From the NCBI GenBank assembly GCA_905478795.1, contig CAJQJX010000092.1:1-32603 (forward strand): a DNA stretch of 32,603 nt. The letters are read 5' to 3'. Below are positions 32,399-32,603 of the stretch, in pieces (positions within the stretch are counted from its first letter, which is position 1; each line of letters opens with the position of its first letter). The position numbers were made by a program, and so were the translations under genes. The notes under the pieces were generated by a model. The model was not told where the DNA came from. It saw nothing but the letters and a program-made list of their open reading frames with translations, and did not search any database. Source of the stretch: an uncultured Flavobacteriales bacterium (GTDB lineage: Bacteria; Bacteroidota; Bacteroidia; Flavobacteriales_D; Sanyastnellaceae).

Positions 32399-32603
32399 GA
32401 TCCTTTTGATTTTAGCTCTCCAGCAAAGAATCTCTGCCTGAGATCGCTGGGGTCTGTTCGTTCATAGAAGCAGCCAGAATCCGCGTGGTAATACAGCACA
32501 GCCTGTCCGAGCTGGGCAACACCTTTGGGCTTGGCTTTCTGACATATGATCCAGCTCTCATCAGGGCCTGTGGTCACCACATGCTTCCCAAACTTCAGCT
32601 GAT
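32395..32603 (-). CDS. Hypothetical protein of the element, N-terminus outside window
   Basis: The frame is open from the right edge to the TGA at 32397-32395. A GTG at 32580 could start a 61-residue protein, but upstream codons QLKFGKH continue without a stop to the edge, so the true start may lie outside. Visible sequence includes TTGPDESWIICQKAKPKG and VLYYHADSGCFYERTDP, and a basic tail ELKSKGS. No family recognised. It shares an ATGA overlap with the coiled-coil gene. Confidence 0.5.
   Translation of the reverse strand, partial: QLKFGKHVVTTGPDESWIICQKAKPKGVAQLGQAVLYYHADSGCFYERTDPSDLRQRFFAGELKSKGS

Larger units (their letters stand above)
29327..32603. mobile_element. Integrated element at the tmRNA 3' end (left part, right end outside window)
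   Basis: I infer an integrated phage-like or integrative element from four observations: a complete tmRNA gene followed immediately by a tyrosine recombinase; three palindromic repeats next to its start; a block of small overlapping genes without recognisable host function; and an abrupt change in DNA composition. CpG falls to about 1 per 100 bp in the integrase gene and about 2 per 100 bp in 31378-32603, and GATC is about three times the 1-in-256 expectation. The exact left boundary is uncertain: it could be in the tmRNA 3' end itself or after its terminator at about 29378. The right attachment site is not in the window. Confidence 0.75.

Noticed and set aside
29327-32603. A second ssrA 3'-end copy marking the right end of the element
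   Set aside because: I found no repeat of the T-arm/acceptor sequence in the rest of the window, so the right end must lie beyond it or use another core.

Overview
The window comes from the chromosome of a member of the Bacteroidota, most likely a Flavobacteriia/Cryomorphaceae-like lineage with an unusually GC-rich genome. The evidence is a fused SecDF, secreted proteins with type IX secretion (T9SS) C-terminal domains of both kinds, a Bacteroidota-type DUF5606 protein, a tmRNA whose tag reads GNTSYALAA, and -7-like boxes of the TAnnTTTG type close to start codons. No ribosomal RNA, tRNA or CRISPR array was seen. No gene-free stretch exceeds 300 bases.

Layout. Positions 1-1976 (minus) hold the N-terminal part of a large secreted HYR/Asp-Cys-rich repeat protein that runs off the left edge. 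SecDF follows (2151-5069, minus), then a DUF4159 protein (5170-5904, plus). A five-gene minus-strand run (12045 down to 5905) encodes an acyl-CoA ligase, a PAP2 phosphatase, CrcB, a PafA-like phosphatase and an M61 peptidase. A plus-strand run (12101-18551) encodes an HsdR-N-like nuclease-fold protein, DUF5606, 3-hydroxyacyl-CoA dehydrogenase, HolA, HemE and two tandem OmpA-family proteins. The minus strand then carries a UMF1-type MFS transporter, L-2-hydroxyglutarate oxidase, a lectin-domain T9SS type B protein and a small Cys/Lys-rich secreted protein (24174 down to 18564). A TonB-like protein, a saccharopine-dehydrogenase-like enzyme, a DUF3089 lipoprotein and a two-domain T9SS type A protein lead to the tmRNA gene (28928-29326).

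The chromosomal backbone appears to end at the tmRNA. Directly after it lies a tyrosine recombinase gene, preceded by three copies of the near-palindrome GTGTGACAC. Further on is a block of four tightly overlapping small minus-strand genes of phage or integrative-element type, which runs off the right edge. This looks like the left part of a genetic element integrated at the 3' end of ssrA. By my manual count its DNA is strongly depleted in CpG (about 1-2 per 100 bp) and enriched in GATC. One secreted-protein gene inside it (30868-31377) is instead CpG-rich (about 8-9 per 100 bp), so it looks like a cargo gene of different origin.

The accessory end (29327-32603) and the surface-protein genes are the most interesting parts. 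The remainder is ordinary housekeeping and envelope biology: secretion (SecDF plus T9SS substrates), phosphate-ester and peptide turnover, fatty-acid activation and oxidation, haem synthesis, replication and ribosome rescue.
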